DNA from: DAOUKH01 sp964291475
GTDB taxonomy: Bacteria > Chloroflexota > Dehalococcoidia > SHYB01
DNA length: 64,000 nucleotides
Assembly (NCBI GenBank): GCA_964291475.2
Contig: OZ220056.1
Coordinates: 18,628 to 82,627, forward strand
Direction of reading: 5' to 3'
Shown here: positions 34,896 through 43,836 of the stretch, piece by piece
How the letters are laid out: every line of letters starts with the position of its first letter
How positions within the stretch are numbered: the first letter of the stretch is position 1
The notes under the pieces: generated by a model
What the model saw: the letters and a program-made list of their open reading frames with translations, nothing else
What the model was told of the DNA's origin: nothing
Databases searched by the model: none
Program-made: the position numbers and the translations under genes

Positions 34896-35702
34896 GTGGC
34901 CGACCTTCTGGCGGGTAAGACCGCCATCGTCACCGGCGGAGGCCGGGGCATCGGACGCGCCATCGCGCTCTGCCTGGCGGGCGACGGCGCCGATGTCGCC
35001 GTCTGCGACCGCGACGCAGCCCCCGCGCAAGAGGCGGCGCATGAGATCGAGGCGCTGGGACGGCGGGCGGCGGCGATCGAGGCCGACGTCGCCACGCGGG
35101 AGGGCGCGGCGCGGATGGTCGCCGAGGCGCTCGCGGCATTCGGAAGCATCGACATCCTCGTCAACAACGCGGGGGTGATGGGCGCGCCGGGCTGGAACGA
35201 GCGCACGGAACCCAACGACGACGATTGGGCGGCGGCGGTGCGGGTGAACCTCATGTCGCGGGTCTACTGCTCGGAGGCGGTCACGGCGCACATGAAGGAG
35301 CGCGGCGGGGGCAAGATCGTGAACGTCGCCTCGATCGGCGGCTTCATCGGGAGCCGGGGCGCGGCGCACTACGGCGCCAGCAAGGCCGCCGACATCAGCT
35401 ACACCAAATCGCTTGCGGTCGAGCTCGGCCGGTACAACATCAACGTCAACGCGGTCTGCCCCGGCATCACCGAGGGCACCGACATGGCGCGCGGCATCCA
35501 GGACCAGTTCCGCATCCGCGTGCCGGGCGCCGCCGCGATGGACGACGCGGAGATGTTCCAGCGGGCCGCTTTCAGGCAACCGTTGCGGCGGGGCAACGTT
35601 CCCGAGGACATCGGGTGGATGGTCTCGTTCCTCGCCTCCGACCGGGCCCGGAACGTCCACGGGCAGGCCATCGCCGTCGATTGCGGCGCGACGATGCGCT
35701 AG
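34896..35702 (+). CDS. Short-chain dehydrogenase/reductase
   Basis: A 268-residue classical SDR: TGGGRGIGRAIALCLAG for NAD(P), NNAGVMGAPGW, catalytic Ser in NVASIGGFIGSRG and YGASKAADISYTKS for Tyr and Lys, and the C-terminal GQAIAVDCGATMR. It starts at GTG with an AAGGGAG box 10 nt after the molybdenum hydroxylase stop, so the two are probably co-expressed: hydroxylation followed by alcohol/ketone interconversion is a plausible pair (inference). Confidence 0.88.
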   Translation: MADLLAGKTAIVTGGGRGIGRAIALCLAGDGADVAVCDRDAAPAQEAAHEIEALGRRAAAIEADVATREGAARMVAEALAAFGSIDILVNNAGVMGAPGWNERTEPNDDDWAAAVRVNLMSRVYCSEAVTAHMKERGGGKIVNVASIGGFIGSRGAAHYGASKAADISYTKSLAVELGRYNINVNAVCPGITEGTDMARGIQDQFRIRVPGAAAMDDAEMFQRAAFRQPLRRGNVPEDIGWMVSFLASDRARNVHGQAIAVDCGATMR

Positions 35703-35761
35703 CGCCCGGCGGTACGCGAGGCCGTACACTGGTTGGCGGCCCGAGGCCCCCGCCGACGAAC

Positions 35762-36985
35762 GTGAACCGAACACCCTACGTCCGCTTTCCCGCGCTGCGC
35801 GCCTTCTACGGGCGCGGCTTCCGCCTGTTCTGGGCCGCCGCCCTCCTGAGCTTCGGCTCGATTCAGATGCAGCAGTTGGCGCGGGGTTACTACGGCCGCT
35901 ACCTGACCGAATCGCCGTTGCTCGTGGCGGCCGTCTTCGCGTTAAGCATGGCCCCGATGTTGATCATGCCGTTCGTGGGCGGCCTGCTCGCCGACCGGTC
36001 CGACAAGCGGCGTGTGCTGCTGGTCTTGGAAGTGGGCCAGATCGGCCTCGCTGTCGCCATAGGACTGCTCGTCGCCGCCGATGCGGTAAACATCGCCGGC
36101 CTGCTTCTGCTTTCACTCGCGGCCGGTGTCTTCATGGGACTCTCCGTGCCCATTCGCCAATCGGCGATTCCCGACGTGGCGGAGCCCGGCACCGAGACGA
36201 ACGCTCTGGTCCTCTACAGCACCATCTTCAGTCTGATGATGATCGCCGCGCCGGCGATCGGCGGGGTCGTGATTCAAGTAGCCGGGCCGCAAGCGCCGTT
36301 CTTCGCAGCGTGCGGCTTGTCGGTGCTCTCGATCATCTTCCTGTTTCGCATGCCGGGGATTCCGCCAAAGCCGCGAAGGGAGAAGGCACCCTTGGCGCAG
36401 GAGCTAACCGAGGGCGTTCGGGCAGTCCGCGCCTCGCCGCCGTTGATGCTCGCGATGATTTCGGGGGTCATCGGCACGTTCTTCATCGTGCCGCACGCCG
36501 CGCTCTTCCCGATCTACCAGGAAGACATCCTGGACGTGGGCGCCTCGGGGCTCGGCCTCATGTTCGCGGCGAGCGGCATTGGGGCGTTGATCGTGGCCTT
36601 CGTGCTGGCGCTCACGAGCTCCGAACGCCCCTCGGTGCGCCTCAGCTTGCTGATGGGGGCGCTGTCGGGCCTGTTCATCGCCGTCTTCGCGCAGTCCGAC
36701 TCGTTCGCGGTCTCGCTGGGCGTGCTGGTGGCGGTGGGCGCCTTCTCCCAGGGCTTCTTCACCTTGAACATGGCCCTGGTCCAGTGGCTCGCCCCGCCGG
36801 CCGTGATGGGGCGCGTCATCGCGCTGCGGATCATGATCTTCGGCATGACCCCGGCGGCGCAGATCATGCTCGGCGCCGCAGCCGACCTCACCTCGCCCCA
36901 GGCCGCCCTCGGCGTGATGGGGCTGCTCGCCGTCATCCCGCAGATCGCCCTCATGATCCGCCCGCGCGTTTCCATGCCGCCTTAA
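35762..36985 (+). CDS. MFS transporter (EntS-like, 12 TMS)
   Basis: A 407-residue membrane protein with about 12 helices: FPALRAFYGRGFRLFWAAALLSFGSIQMQQLARGYYG at the start, then GGLLADRSDKRRVLLVLEV as motif A. It is similar in organisation to the MFS gene at 26892. It starts at GTG with a TACACT box about 35 nt upstream. The substrate is unknown. A hairpin follows the stop. Confidence 0.85.
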   Translation: MNRTPYVRFPALRAFYGRGFRLFWAAALLSFGSIQMQQLARGYYGRYLTESPLLVAAVFALSMAPMLIMPFVGGLLADRSDKRRVLLVLEVGQIGLAVAIGLLVAADAVNIAGLLLLSLAAGVFMGLSVPIRQSAIPDVAEPGTETNALVLYSTIFSLMMIAAPAIGGVVIQVAGPQAPFFAACGLSVLSIIFLFRMPGIPPKPRREKAPLAQELTEGVRAVRASPPLMLAMISGVIGTFFIVPHAALFPIYQEDILDVGASGLGLMFAASGIGALIVAFVLALTSSERPSVRLSLLMGALSGLFIAVFAQSDSFAVSLGVLVAVGAFSQGFFTLNMALVQWLAPPAVMGRVIALRIMIFGMTPAAQIMLGAAADLTSPQAALGVMGLLAVIPQIALMIRPRVSMPP

Positions 36986-36993
36986 CCGCGAAA

Positions 36994-37013
36994 CCCCCTT
37001 CAGATGAAGGGGG
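36994..37013. terminator. Bidirectional terminator between MFS and LLM genes
   Basis: An 8-bp perfect stem CCCCCTTC/GAAGGGGG with an AGAT loop, between convergent stops at 36985 and 37041. Confidence 0.75.
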
Positions 37014-37040
37014 CTTCGGAGTTGCGGACGGGGGGAGCGG

Positions 37041-38216
37041 CTAGTCGGCGCGGGGAACGAGCGGACCGCCGACCGCTTCGCGGTAGCGGACCGTGCTGTG
37101 TACCGGGTCTTTATCGAACTCGGGGATGACGTGCTTGCCGAAGAGCTCGACGGTCTCCGCCACCGCCTCGGGGGGCTGGTTGCCGCAGACGCTGAAGACG
37201 AGCTGGTCGCAGCCGATGTCTTGGTAGGGCTGGAGCTGCTGGATGATCTCGTCGGGGTCGCCGACGAGGGCGTAGCCGCCCTCGATCATGGCGTCGATGT
37301 GCTCGGGCGGCGTCTCCGGGATCAGCTCGGGCCAGTAGGGGAGTCCCTCCGGCCTGGGGAAGGTGTCGTGATAGCGGTAGACCAGCGACGGGAGATAGGT
37401 GGAGCCGGCCGAGGCCGCGAGCTCGCGGGCGCGCTGCCTGTCACTCTGGCAGGTCAAGCCGACGGTGACCATGACGTTGTCGTTCACGTACTCGCCGATG
37501 GGGTTGGCGTCGCCGATGTGCTTCTTGTAGTTCCCGATGTGCTCTTTCATGTCCCAGACGGAGCCGATGTTGAAGCCGAGCAGCCCCAGGCCGTTCCTGG
37601 CGGCGCGCTCGTAGGTGCCGGGGTTGCCGGCGGCGACCCACAAGGCGGGGTGAGTGTGGGCGTAGGGCTTGGGAAGGACGTTGAACGCGCCTTCGCGGCC
37701 GGGCATCATCTGCGTCCCCTCGGAGGGGGTGACGAAGGCCGTGCCGTCGGGGTGGGAGTAGCCCTTCTGCCGCCACATCTTGGGCAGCTCGCGGATGGTC
37801 TCATCCCAGTTGGCGCGCGTCTCGTCGTTGGTGAGGCCGAAGCCGCCGATCTCGTGGCTTCCCGCGCCGCGGCCGGTGCCGAACTCGAACCGTCCCTGGC
37901 TCAGTTGGTCGAGCATCGCGACGCGCTCGGCGAGCCGGATGGGATGGTTCACGATGGGGTTCATGTTGAAGATGCCCGAGCCGAGGTGGATCCGCTCGGT
38001 GACCGCAAGCGCGTAGGCGCAGAAGGTGGCGGAGTCGGAGAGGTGGGAGTACTCCTCGAGGAAGTGGTGCTCGCTCACCCACACGTACTTGAAGTTGTGC
38101 TTGTCGGCGAGCTTGATCATGTCCAGCTCGCGCCGCACCCAGTCCTGTTCGTAGACCGGGCTGTGCGCGTTCGCCTGACCCGGAGCATGCCCTTGCACGA
38201 AGATCCCGAACTCCAT
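37041..38216 (-). CDS. LLM-class flavin-dependent oxidoreductase
   Basis: A 391-residue luciferase-like monooxygenase: MEFGIFVQGHAPG start, FKYVWVSEHHFLEEYSHLSD (E-HH element), GSGIFNMNPIVNHPIRLAERVAMLDQLSQGRFEFGTGRGAGSHE-type core, and the C-terminal GDPDEIIQQLQPYQDIGCDQLVF. The start at 38216 is set by a perfect TAGGAGGA box. It is divergent from a TIM-barrel isomerase gene and distinct in sequence from the LLM at 19345. The likely role is oxygenation of an organic substrate using reduced flavin. Confidence 0.9.
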   Translation of the reverse strand: MEFGIFVQGHAPGQANAHSPVYEQDWVRRELDMIKLADKHNFKYVWVSEHHFLEEYSHLSDSATFCAYALAVTERIHLGSGIFNMNPIVNHPIRLAERVAMLDQLSQGRFEFGTGRGAGSHEIGGFGLTNDETRANWDETIRELPKMWRQKGYSHPDGTAFVTPSEGTQMMPGREGAFNVLPKPYAHTHPALWVAAGNPGTYERAARNGLGLLGFNIGSVWDMKEHIGNYKKHIGDANPIGEYVNDNVMVTVGLTCQSDRQRARELAASAGSTYLPSLVYRYHDTFPRPEGLPYWPELIPETPPEHIDAMIEGGYALVGDPDEIIQQLQPYQDIGCDQLVFSVCGNQPPEAVAETVELFGKHVIPEFDKDPVHSTVRYREAVGGPLVPRAD

Positions 38217-38373
38217 CGTTCCTCCTAACGCCGCCGGCCCCGGCGGGCCGGTCCTGTGCCGATTGCGCGCCGGGCGCGCAACGTCAGATTGTAGCAGCCA
38301 AGCGGCGGAAATGGTGGCCTTTACCACGGCGGCGAGAAGGGCCACACTTGGGGCGCAACGCGAGGAGGCCTTC

Positions 38374-39195
38374 GTGGACGATCCGCGCTTCTCGATCTGC
38401 GCCATCACCACGCCGAAGTGGGACCTCGGCCAGTGCGTCGATGGGTGGGCGCGCCACGGCGTCCCCGCCATTGGCGTGACTCGCGTGGGGCTCAACGAGT
38501 ACGGGAGGCAAGAGGGCATTCGCCGGCTGAAGGACTCCGGCCTGCGGGTGACCGACTACCAGGGGATCGGCCGGTACGGGCACGACCACCCGCGCATCAG
38601 CGAGGTCGTCGACTCCTTCATGGGGGACCTGGACGCCGCCGCGGAGCTCGGGGTCGACTGCGTGTTCGTGATGAGCGGGCCGCGGGATGACGCGCTCTGG
38701 GAGGAGGCGGCGAAGCGCTTCACCGAGGAGCTCCGGTTGCTGCTGCCCCACGCCAAGGAGCGCGGCCTTCGGCTGGCCATCGAGCCGATCCATCCGATGC
38801 GGCAGGACCTGACGTTCGTCAACACGGCGAAGGACGCCTACGACATCATCACCGAGATCGGCGACCCCGACCTGGGCTACGTCTTCGACTTCTGGCACCT
38901 GTGGTTCGCGCCGGACATCGAGGAGCAGATCCGGCGGACGGCGGCGTCGATCTTCAACGTGCAGGTCAGCGACCACAAGGCGATGACGCTGCGAACACTC
39001 GACCGCACCGCGCCGGGCGAGGGGATCGCGCCGTGCACGGCCATGCTCCGCGCCCTGGAGGAATCGGGCTACGGCGGCTACTACGAGATGGAGGTCGTGA
39101 GCCCCGACAACGAGGAGATGGGCTACGAAGCGGCTATCAAACGCTCGATAGAGAGCTACCGGCGATTGCGCGAAGCGGCGGCGCAACCGGAATAA
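38374..39195 (+). CDS. Sugar phosphate isomerase/epimerase (xylose-isomerase-like TIM barrel)
   Basis: A 273-residue protein of the AP endonuclease 2-like fold. Metal-site features include LAIEPIHPMRQD (Glu/His, about residue 138), DFWHLWF and VQVSDHK, with the C-terminal YYEMEVVSPD glutamate. I start at the GTG at 38374, which has a CGAGGAGG box; the longer open frame upstream is not conserved-looking. Family members isomerise or epimerise sugars and inositols; the substrate is unknown. The class III aminotransferase begins 14 nt downstream. Confidence 0.82.
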   Translation: MDDPRFSICAITTPKWDLGQCVDGWARHGVPAIGVTRVGLNEYGRQEGIRRLKDSGLRVTDYQGIGRYGHDHPRISEVVDSFMGDLDAAAELGVDCVFVMSGPRDDALWEEAAKRFTEELRLLLPHAKERGLRLAIEPIHPMRQDLTFVNTAKDAYDIITEIGDPDLGYVFDFWHLWFAPDIEEQIRRTAASIFNVQVSDHKAMTLRTLDRTAPGEGIAPCTAMLRALEESGYGGYYEMEVVSPDNEEMGYEAAIKRSIESYRRLREAAAQPE

Positions 39196-39209
39196 GCTCA
39201 GGAGGAACT

Positions 39210-40557
39210 ATGAACGCAGCCACCGACGGCATGGAGAAGGCCCGCGAGCGCTACTTCGCGGCGACGCCGAAGTCGCGGGCGCTGGCGGAGCGGGCGCGGG
39301 GGCACCTCCCCGACGGCGTCAGCCGGACCGGGCTGGTCTACTCCCACTACCCACCGTTCATCGAGCGCGCCGAGGGGCAGTTCCTCTACGACGTCGACGG
39401 CAACGCCATCCTGGACATGGCGAACGGCTTCAGCTCGCTGCCGCTGGGGCATGCGCATCCCGCGGTCGTCGAAGGGATCCAGGAGCAGCTCGCCAGGGGC
39501 ATGGGGCATGGGCTGATGTCGGAGCGCGAGGTGGAGCTGGCGTCGATGCTGTCGGAGCGGTTCCCCTCGATGGAGCGGGTGCGGTTCACCGCGTCGGGGA
39601 CTGAGGCCACGATGTTCGCGGTGCGGCTCGCCCGCGCCTTCACCGGCAGGACGACGTTCGCCCGCATGGAGGGGAGCTATCACGGGCTGCACGACATGAT
39701 GTCGTCGGGGATGGGGGCCAACATCGGCCAGCCGTGGCCTGGCATGGAGGACGACCCCGTCGGCTACGGCGTCCCTCCACGCGTCCGTGAGGAAGTCGCC
39801 TTCCTCCCGTTCAACGACCTGGAGGGCTGCGCCGACGTCATGGCGGAGCATGCCGACGACTCTGGCCGCGGTGATCGTCGAGCCGTTCATGGGGGCGGGC
39901 GGCGGGATTCCCTCGGAGCCGGGCTTCCTGGCCGGTCTGCGGGACCTGTGCGACCGTCACGGCGCTCTGCTCATCTTCGACGAGATGATCTCCATCGGCA
40001 TGTCGGTCAGCGGGGCACAGGGCTACTACGGGGTGACGCCCGACCTGACGGCGTGCGGGAAGCTCGTGGGCGGCGGGATGCCGATGGGCGTGTTCGGCGG
40101 GAGGGCCGACATCATGGCCCTGTGCGCGGGGGAGGGCGCCGCGCCGCCCGTGCTCCACACGGGAACGTGGAATGCGCACCCCCTGGCGATGGCGGCGGGT
40201 GTCGCCCAACTGAAGCAGCTCACCCCGGAGGCCTACGCGTATCTGGGAGAACTCGGCGACTACATGCGCAACGGCGTGCGCGACCTGGCCGATGCCCGCG
40301 GGGTGGCGCTCCGGGTGAACGGCATCTGCCATTTCAGCGCCTTCCATTACACCACCGAGCCGGTGCGCAACCACCGCGACGCGCGCAAGGGCGACGCGGC
40401 GCTGGCGTGGCGCGTCGGGTTTTCGCTGCTCAGCCAGGGATTCCACGTCCCCGGCGGCATCCGCACCAACCTCTCGACGGCGATCGAGAAGGCGGACATC
40501 GACCGTTTCATCACGGCGCTGGACACGGCGTTCGACGAGGGCGGCGCAGCGGCCTAG
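39210..40557 (+). CDS. Class III aminotransferase, glutamate-1-semialdehyde-aminomutase-like (frameshift near 39858)
   Basis: A PLP enzyme of about 448 aa. It has LPDGVSRTGLVYSHYPPFIERAEG and LDMANGFSSLPLGHAHP at the start, SGTEATMFAVRLARAFTGR (phosphate loop), LLIFDEMISIGM with the PLP-ring Asp, and the Schiff-base Lys in LTACGKLVGGGMPMGVFGG. The two halves are in different frames; removing one base in 'gccgacgactctg' joins HAD to TLAAVIVEPF. An AGGAGGA box precedes the ATG. It resembles HemL but lies in a catabolic setting, so another amino-acid substrate is likely. Confidence 0.82.
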
Positions 40558-40572
40558 CCCCAGGAGGAGCCG

Positions 40573-41457
40573 CTACGGGGCGGAGACCTCGAGCGGCAGC
40601 GCGGGGTCGGCGGCCCACTCGAACATCGAGCCGTCGTAGACGGCGACGTTGTCGACGCCGAGCAGGGTGAGGGCAAGCGCCGCCGAACTGGCGGCGATGC
40701 CGCCGCCTCAGTAGGTGATGACGCGCTTGCCGTCGAGCGCGCCGACCGCCCCGAACCGCTCCTCAATGCCCCCGGGCCCAAGCAGGACGCCGGTCTCGTC
40801 GTCGAAGAGCGTGGTGACGGGGACGCTGACGCTGGAGGGTATCCGGCCGCTCCGTCCGTAGCGGGGCGGGGCGGTGCCCTCGAAGTCCTCGCGGCTGAGT
40901 GTGTTCACCAGGCAGGTCTCCGCGCCGCCGAGGGCGGCGAGCACCTCGTCCCGCGTGGCGGTGAGCTCGGGCCGGAGCTTTGCCGTGAAGCTGGCGGGGG
41001 CATAGTGACACTCGTCCGTCGAGACGGCCCGGCCTTCCGCTTTCCACTTGGCCCAACCGCCATCGAGCACCGCGGCGGCGTCGAAGCCGTGGGCGCGGAG
41101 GAGCCACCAAACGCGCGCCGGCCAACTCTGGCCGGTCCTGTCGTAGAGGATGACGCGCACGCCGTCGCCGATGCCGTAGCCGGCGATGATTTCGGCGAAG
41201 CGCGCCGGCGGTGGGACGGGGAACATGAACCGGGTCTCATCCTTCACCGTCAGCTCATCGACGAGGTCGATGAAGCCCGAGCCGGGGATGTGCCCCCGGC
41301 TCCAGGCGTCCTTGCCGCTGAGGAAGCGCATGGGGTGCTCGTCGGGATCCTGTTCGGGATCGCGGAAGACGGTGCAGTCGAAGACGCGCAGGTCGGGCTC
41401 GGCAAGGTGGGCGTCGAGCCAATCGGTGTCAACGAGAGGTCCGGGCAACGTCGGCAT
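40573..41457 (-). CDS. Two-domain rhodanese (thiosulfate/3-mercaptopyruvate) sulfurtransferase with UGA at the catalytic Cys position
   Basis: An N-terminal rhodanese domain (DTDWLDAHLAEPDLRVFDC, GHIPGSGFIDL) is followed by a C-terminal one. At 40708-40710 the minus strand reads GTC-ATC-ACC-TAC-TGA-GGC-GGC-GGC. The family sequence is V-I-x-Y-Cys-G-G-G-I-A-A, so the UGA replaces the catalytic cysteine. After it, the frame continues to match the family (GGGIAASSAALALTLLGVDN, VYDGSMFEWAADPALPLE) to a TAG at 40573. Total length is 294 aa, normal for the family. The UGA may encode selenocysteine or be a nonsense change; see the SECIS candidate. The gene is convergent with the aminotransferase. Confidence 0.8.
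40679..40695 (-). promoter_or_regulatory. Candidate bacterial SECIS hairpin after the UGA
   Basis: The minus strand reads GCCGCC-AGUUC-GGCGGC: 6 GC pairs and a 5-nt apical loop with G at its second position. The UGA and the apical loop are separated by 18 nt. Known bacterial SECIS elements need a stem-loop 16-37 nt after UGA with a G in the first two loop positions; this fits. The region is GC-rich, so chance pairing is possible. Confidence 0.5.
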
Positions 41458-41559
41458 GGCCCGATGGTAGGGGATAGGGGCAGGGGCGGCAATGGATGAT
41501 GGCGTGGCCGTTGACCGCGGCCCTACACTGACGCCGAACCCCTCCGCCGGCGGCAGACC

Positions 41560-42629
41560 ATGAAGACGCATCGCATCGTCATCATCCCGGGCGACGGCAT
41601 CGGCCCCGAGATCGTGGAGGGGGCGGTGCGCGTACTGCGCCGGGTGCAGGAAATCGACGGCGGTTTCGTTCTCGACCTCACAGAGCATGAAGGCGGAGTG
41701 GGCTGCTACACCCGCATCGGCGCGGCGCTGAGCGACGACTCGGTCCAGGCGTGCCGTGACGCGGACGCGGTCCTCAAGGGCCCGGTAGGGCTCCCCTCGG
41801 CGCGGCTCCCCGACGGGACCGAGGCGGGGTTGCTGGGCGGGGTGCTGCGCATCGGGCTCGACCTCTACGCGAACGTGCGCCCCATCGTGTTGTGGCCCGG
41901 CGTCCGCTCCCCGTAGCCGCCGCGCCCGGGGAGATCGACTACGTGATCGTTCGCGAGAACACGGAGGGGCTCTACCTGTCGCGCGGGCGAGGGGTCGGCA
42001 ACGACGACGTCATGACCGACACGCTCATGGTGACGCGGCGCGGGGTCGAGAGAATCGCGCGCTTCGCTTTCGAGACGGCCAAAGGGCGCTCCGGGGCGCC
42101 GTCCGACGGCCGCAGCCGGGTCACCTGCGTCGACAAGAGCAACGTGCTGCGAAGTTTCGGGCTCTTTCGCCGCGTCTTCCGAGAGGTGGGCGAGGCCTAC
42201 CCGGAGATCGAAAAGGACTTCCTCTACGCCGACGCCGCAGCGCAGGCGCTGGTGCAGACGCCGCAGCGGTTCGACGTGCTGGTCATGGAGAACTTCCTGG
42301 GGGACATCCTGAGCGACCTCGGCGGCGGCACCGTCGGCGGGATTGGGATGTGCCCCTCGGGGAACATCGGCGACGATGCGGCCTACTTCGAGCCGGTGCA
42401 CGGCTCGGCGCCCGACATCGCGGGGCGGGACCTCGCCAACCCGTGTGGGCAGATCCTCTCGGCCGCGATGCTGCTCGACCATATCGGAGAGCCCGGGGCG
42501 GCCGGGCTGATGCGCCGGGCCGTCGGGGCGGCGCTTGGCGAAGGCGCCCTGATCATCGACGAGACCGGGCGGCCGGAAGATGGCGGGAGGGCCGCGGTCG
42601 AGGCAGTGCTGGAGCACCTAGCACCATGA
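41560..42629 (+). CDS. Isocitrate/isopropylmalate/tartrate dehydrogenase family (frameshift near 41915)
   Basis: A beta-decarboxylating NAD(P)-dependent dehydrogenase of about 356 aa. It has IIPGDGIGPEIVEGAVRVL, LGGVLRIGLDLYANVRPI, VIVRENTEGLYLSRGRG, and the metal site in ENFLGDILSDLGGGTVGGIGMCPSGNIGD plus EPVHGSAPDIAG. The frame breaks in 'gctccccgtag': one more C in the run restores SPVAAAPGEIDYV. The RENTEGLY form suggests tartrate dehydrogenase or a homoisocitrate/isopropylmalate-like enzyme rather than TCA isocitrate dehydrogenase. Its stop overlaps the next gene's start (ATGA). Confidence 0.85.
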
Positions 42630-43789
42630 AGCTCGGCATGGAATGGCCGCGCCCCACGCGGCGGCGGATCATCCTGGCGGCCTTGGCCGCCGTAGGCGCG
42701 ATCGTCATGCTCTTCACGCTGACCCACGACGGGCGCACCGCGGCGAAGACCGGCCTGTTCATGGCGAACCTGATTCCCGGCTCGCCGGTGCGTCCCCTGA
42801 GCGTCGTGACGCCGGAGCCTGAACGCCTGCACGTGCGCTTCGGCCCGCAGGAGGAAGGCTGGGAGGCCGACCTCTACCTCCCCGAGGGCGAGGGGCCGCA
42901 TCCGGCGATCATCGTCGCCCTGGGGGCTGCGCCCGCGCCGCTCGACGACTTCCGCGTCCGCCGCCTTGGCGACGGCCTTGCCCGCATGGGAACGGCGACG
43001 CTCATCCCGGTGAGCCCCACCCTCGTCGACCGGCGGGTGACGCCGCGGGAGATCGACTTCCTGGTCGAGGCCTTCGAGACGCTGGCGGCGCGGCCGGAGG
43101 TCGACGGCACGCGCATCGGGTACGTGGGGGTGTGCGTGGGATCGTCGCTTTCGTTCCTGGCCGCCGCCGATGAGCGAATCGCCGACGAGGTCGCGCTGGT
43201 GAGCTGGTTCGGCGGCTACTACCGGACGGACGCGCTGATCGCAGCCGCGATCGGCGAGACGATCATCGAGGATGGGGAAGTCACGCCTTGGCCGCCGAAC
43301 TCGCTGACCCGGAGCGTCGTTCGAAAGCAGCTGTTCGGCCTGATCGGCGACCCCGACGAGCGGGCTGCCGTGGAGCTCTGGGCGGACACCGCCGACGCGC
43401 CGGACGAGAGCGCCTTCAGCGAGGAAGCGCTCGCCGTCCTCCGGCTGCTGCGCAGCGAGAGCGCGGCGGAGGCGGAGCGCCGCATCCGCGATCTGCCTGA
43501 GTCGGCGCAGGACGAGCTGTGGCGGCTGTCGCCGGCGTCGGCCACGTCGGAGTTTCGGACGACGCTTTACCTGATGTCCGACCGCGGCGACACGCTCGTC
43601 CCCTATCCGGAGACGGAGAAGCTCGCCGCCGCGCTGGAAGGCCGCATCGAGCGCAACGCCCAGTTCGACATCTTCAGCCACGTCAACCTCGACCGGCTCA
43701 CCAACCCCGCGGTGGCCTTCCCGAACATGGCGCGGCTCTACGCCCACGTCCACGCGATCTTCCAGGCGCTGCTGTCGCCGCCCGCGTAG
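42626..43789 (+). CDS. Membrane-anchored alpha/beta hydrolase, dienelactone-hydrolase-like
   Basis: A 387-residue protein with one N-terminal membrane helix (residues 15-32) and an alpha/beta hydrolase domain. The nucleophile elbow is GVCVGSS near residue 172, a Gly-x-Cys-x-Gly motif that matches the cysteine nucleophile of dienelactone hydrolases rather than the usual serine. SDRGDTLVP supplies a candidate acid, and FSHVNLD a candidate His. It is translationally coupled to the dehydrogenase upstream. Substrate unknown; the exported location suggests an extracytoplasmic ester or lactone. Confidence 0.72.
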   Translation: MKLGMEWPRPTRRRIILAALAAVGAIVMLFTLTHDGRTAAKTGLFMANLIPGSPVRPLSVVTPEPERLHVRFGPQEEGWEADLYLPEGEGPHPAIIVALGAAPAPLDDFRVRRLGDGLARMGTATLIPVSPTLVDRRVTPREIDFLVEAFETLAARPEVDGTRIGYVGVCVGSSLSFLAAADERIADEVALVSWFGGYYRTDALIAAAIGETIIEDGEVTPWPPNSLTRSVVRKQLFGLIGDPDERAAVELWADTADAPDESAFSEEALAVLRLLRSESAAEAERRIRDLPESAQDELWRLSPASATSEFRTTLYLMSDRGDTLVPYPETEKLAAALEGRIERNAQFDIFSHVNLDRLTNPAVAFPNMARLYAHVHAIFQALLSPPA

Positions 43790-43836
43790 GCGCCGGAGAG
43801 CGGCTAGAATGTCGCCATCCCTGGACGGAGGCGGCC

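Noticed and set aside
39858..41915. Other broken genes near the sulfurtransferase as further UGA recoding
   Set aside because: The aminotransferase (39858) and the dehydrogenase (41915) breaks are changes of reading frame, not in-frame UGA codons.
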